A program made the position numbers and the translations under genes. Of a stretch of 30,387 nt of DNA, positions 30,139-30,387 are shown one piece after another. Source of the DNA: an uncultured Dorea sp. (GTDB lineage Bacteria; Bacillota; Clostridia; Lachnospirales; Lachnospiraceae); NCBI GenBank assembly GCA_910587575.1, contig CAJULU010000054.1, positions 1 through 30,387 on the forward strand. Direction: 5' to 3'. Below the pieces are notes generated by a model. The model was not told the DNA's origin. It searched no databases and saw nothing but the letters and a program-made list of their open reading frames with translations. Each line of letters begins with the position of its first letter. Within the stretch, counting starts at the first letter, position 1.

Positions 30139-30185
30139 AAGGTGTAAAGTCTTTATTGAATTATGAAAGGCTTTGCACCTTTTTA
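30139..30185 (+). terminator. Terminator of the small-ORF module
   Basis: A 16-bp stem: AAGGTGTAAAGTCTTT (30139-30154) with AAAGGCTTTGCACCTT (30166-30181), an 11-nt loop and T5. Part of its left arm is the inverted copy of the sequence at the promoter -35 (29669-29685). Confidence 0.88.
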
Positions 30186-30280
30186 CAGATTATTTAAGGG
30201 TTGCTGCTAATCAAAATAATGTGAGAAAAGAAGAAAAAGTAAAGTGACCAAAAGTGACCGGAACATCATCTCATTCCAGA

Positions 30281-30326
30281 AAAGCAAAAGAGCCAAAACC
30301 CTTGAAACACCAAGGCTTTCAGCTCT
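30281..30326 (-). terminator. Terminator downstream of the tRNA gene
   Basis: On the minus strand AGAGC...CCTTG pairs with CAAGG...GCTCT and is followed by TTTTGCTTTT. It closes the tRNA transcript, which enters from beyond the right window edge. Confidence 0.7.
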
Positions 30327-30336
30327 CTGACAGATC

Positions 30337-30387
30337 TGCGGAAGATGGGACTTGAACCCACACAGCCCGAAAGCTACAAGATCCTTA
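30337..30387 (-). tRNA. tRNA-Leu (probable AAG anticodon), 3' part only
   Basis: On the minus strand the sequence has the T-arm GTGGGTTCAAGTCCCAT, acceptor end CTTCCGC plus discriminator A, and a long variable arm, as in tRNA-Leu. The anticodon loop at the window edge reads T33-AAG-GA, giving AAG (leucine). The CCA end is not encoded: GATC follows the discriminator. The 5' half lies outside the window. Confidence 0.82.

Noticed and set aside
30244..30260. AGTGACC direct repeat (AGTGACCAAAAGTGACC) as an iteron or origin
   Set aside because: Only two copies, with no replication protein gene nearby; treated as chance in AT-rich DNA.

Overview
The window is a Gram-positive, anaerobic clostridial chromosome segment, most likely from a gut Lachnospiraceae such as the Clostridium scindens / Faecalicatena group. 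That placement is inferred from roughly 50% GC coding sequence, AGGAGG-type ribosome sites, a three-gene cluster that I associate with Lachnospiraceae, and a selenium-dependent glycine reductase operon. I could run no database search, so all family names come from motifs and remembered family architecture.

Left part (1-8106): the tail of an unknown gene and a small cupin, then a promoter and three tightly packed genes. These encode a 1100-aa beta-sandwich/helical-repeat protein, a degenerate Hsp70/actin-fold protein and a TPR-like protein. They are followed by adenylosuccinate lyase (purB) and a complete hemerythrin-like protein closed by a strong terminator.

Centre (8107-17957): a glycine-fermentation island. 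A Na+:alanine/glycine symporter gene has its own promoter and terminator. Next come a promoter overlapped by a Rex-like operator, a glycine riboswitch with a terminator, and grdX-grdE-grdB-trxB-trxA-grdA-[terminator]-grdC-grdD. The symporter would import glycine. GrdB/GrdE (protein B) activates it, GrdA carries the selenol and carboxymethyl group, GrdC/GrdD (protein C) releases acetyl phosphate, and TrxA/TrxB supply electrons from NADPH. Both grdB and grdA read through in-frame TGA codons as selenocysteine, so naive gene calling truncates or splits them.

Right part (17958-29665): a surface or secreted protein with PG hexapeptide repeats, a GNAT-ThrE fusion with its small ThrE partner, and a sirtuin-like protein with a damaged NAD site. 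After these come gltX, a UvrD-type helicase, a convergent DUF1292 gene, and an orphan sugar-binding lipoprotein. The last genes are a glycogen-debranching-enzyme homologue that has lost the GH13 catalytic residues, a TraX-family membrane protein, and a DUF5662-like protein.

End (29666-30387): an AT-rich, gene-poor tail holding two tiny ORFs with duplicated leaders, a near-perfect inverted repeat around them, terminators, and the 3' part of a tRNA-Leu on the minus strand that runs off the window. It looks like a small accessory insertion next to a tRNA gene.

The strongest candidates for something undescribed are the DUF5717 / Hsp70-like / TPR trio, the catalytically dead GH13 protein, and the layered redox-plus-glycine control of the grd operon.
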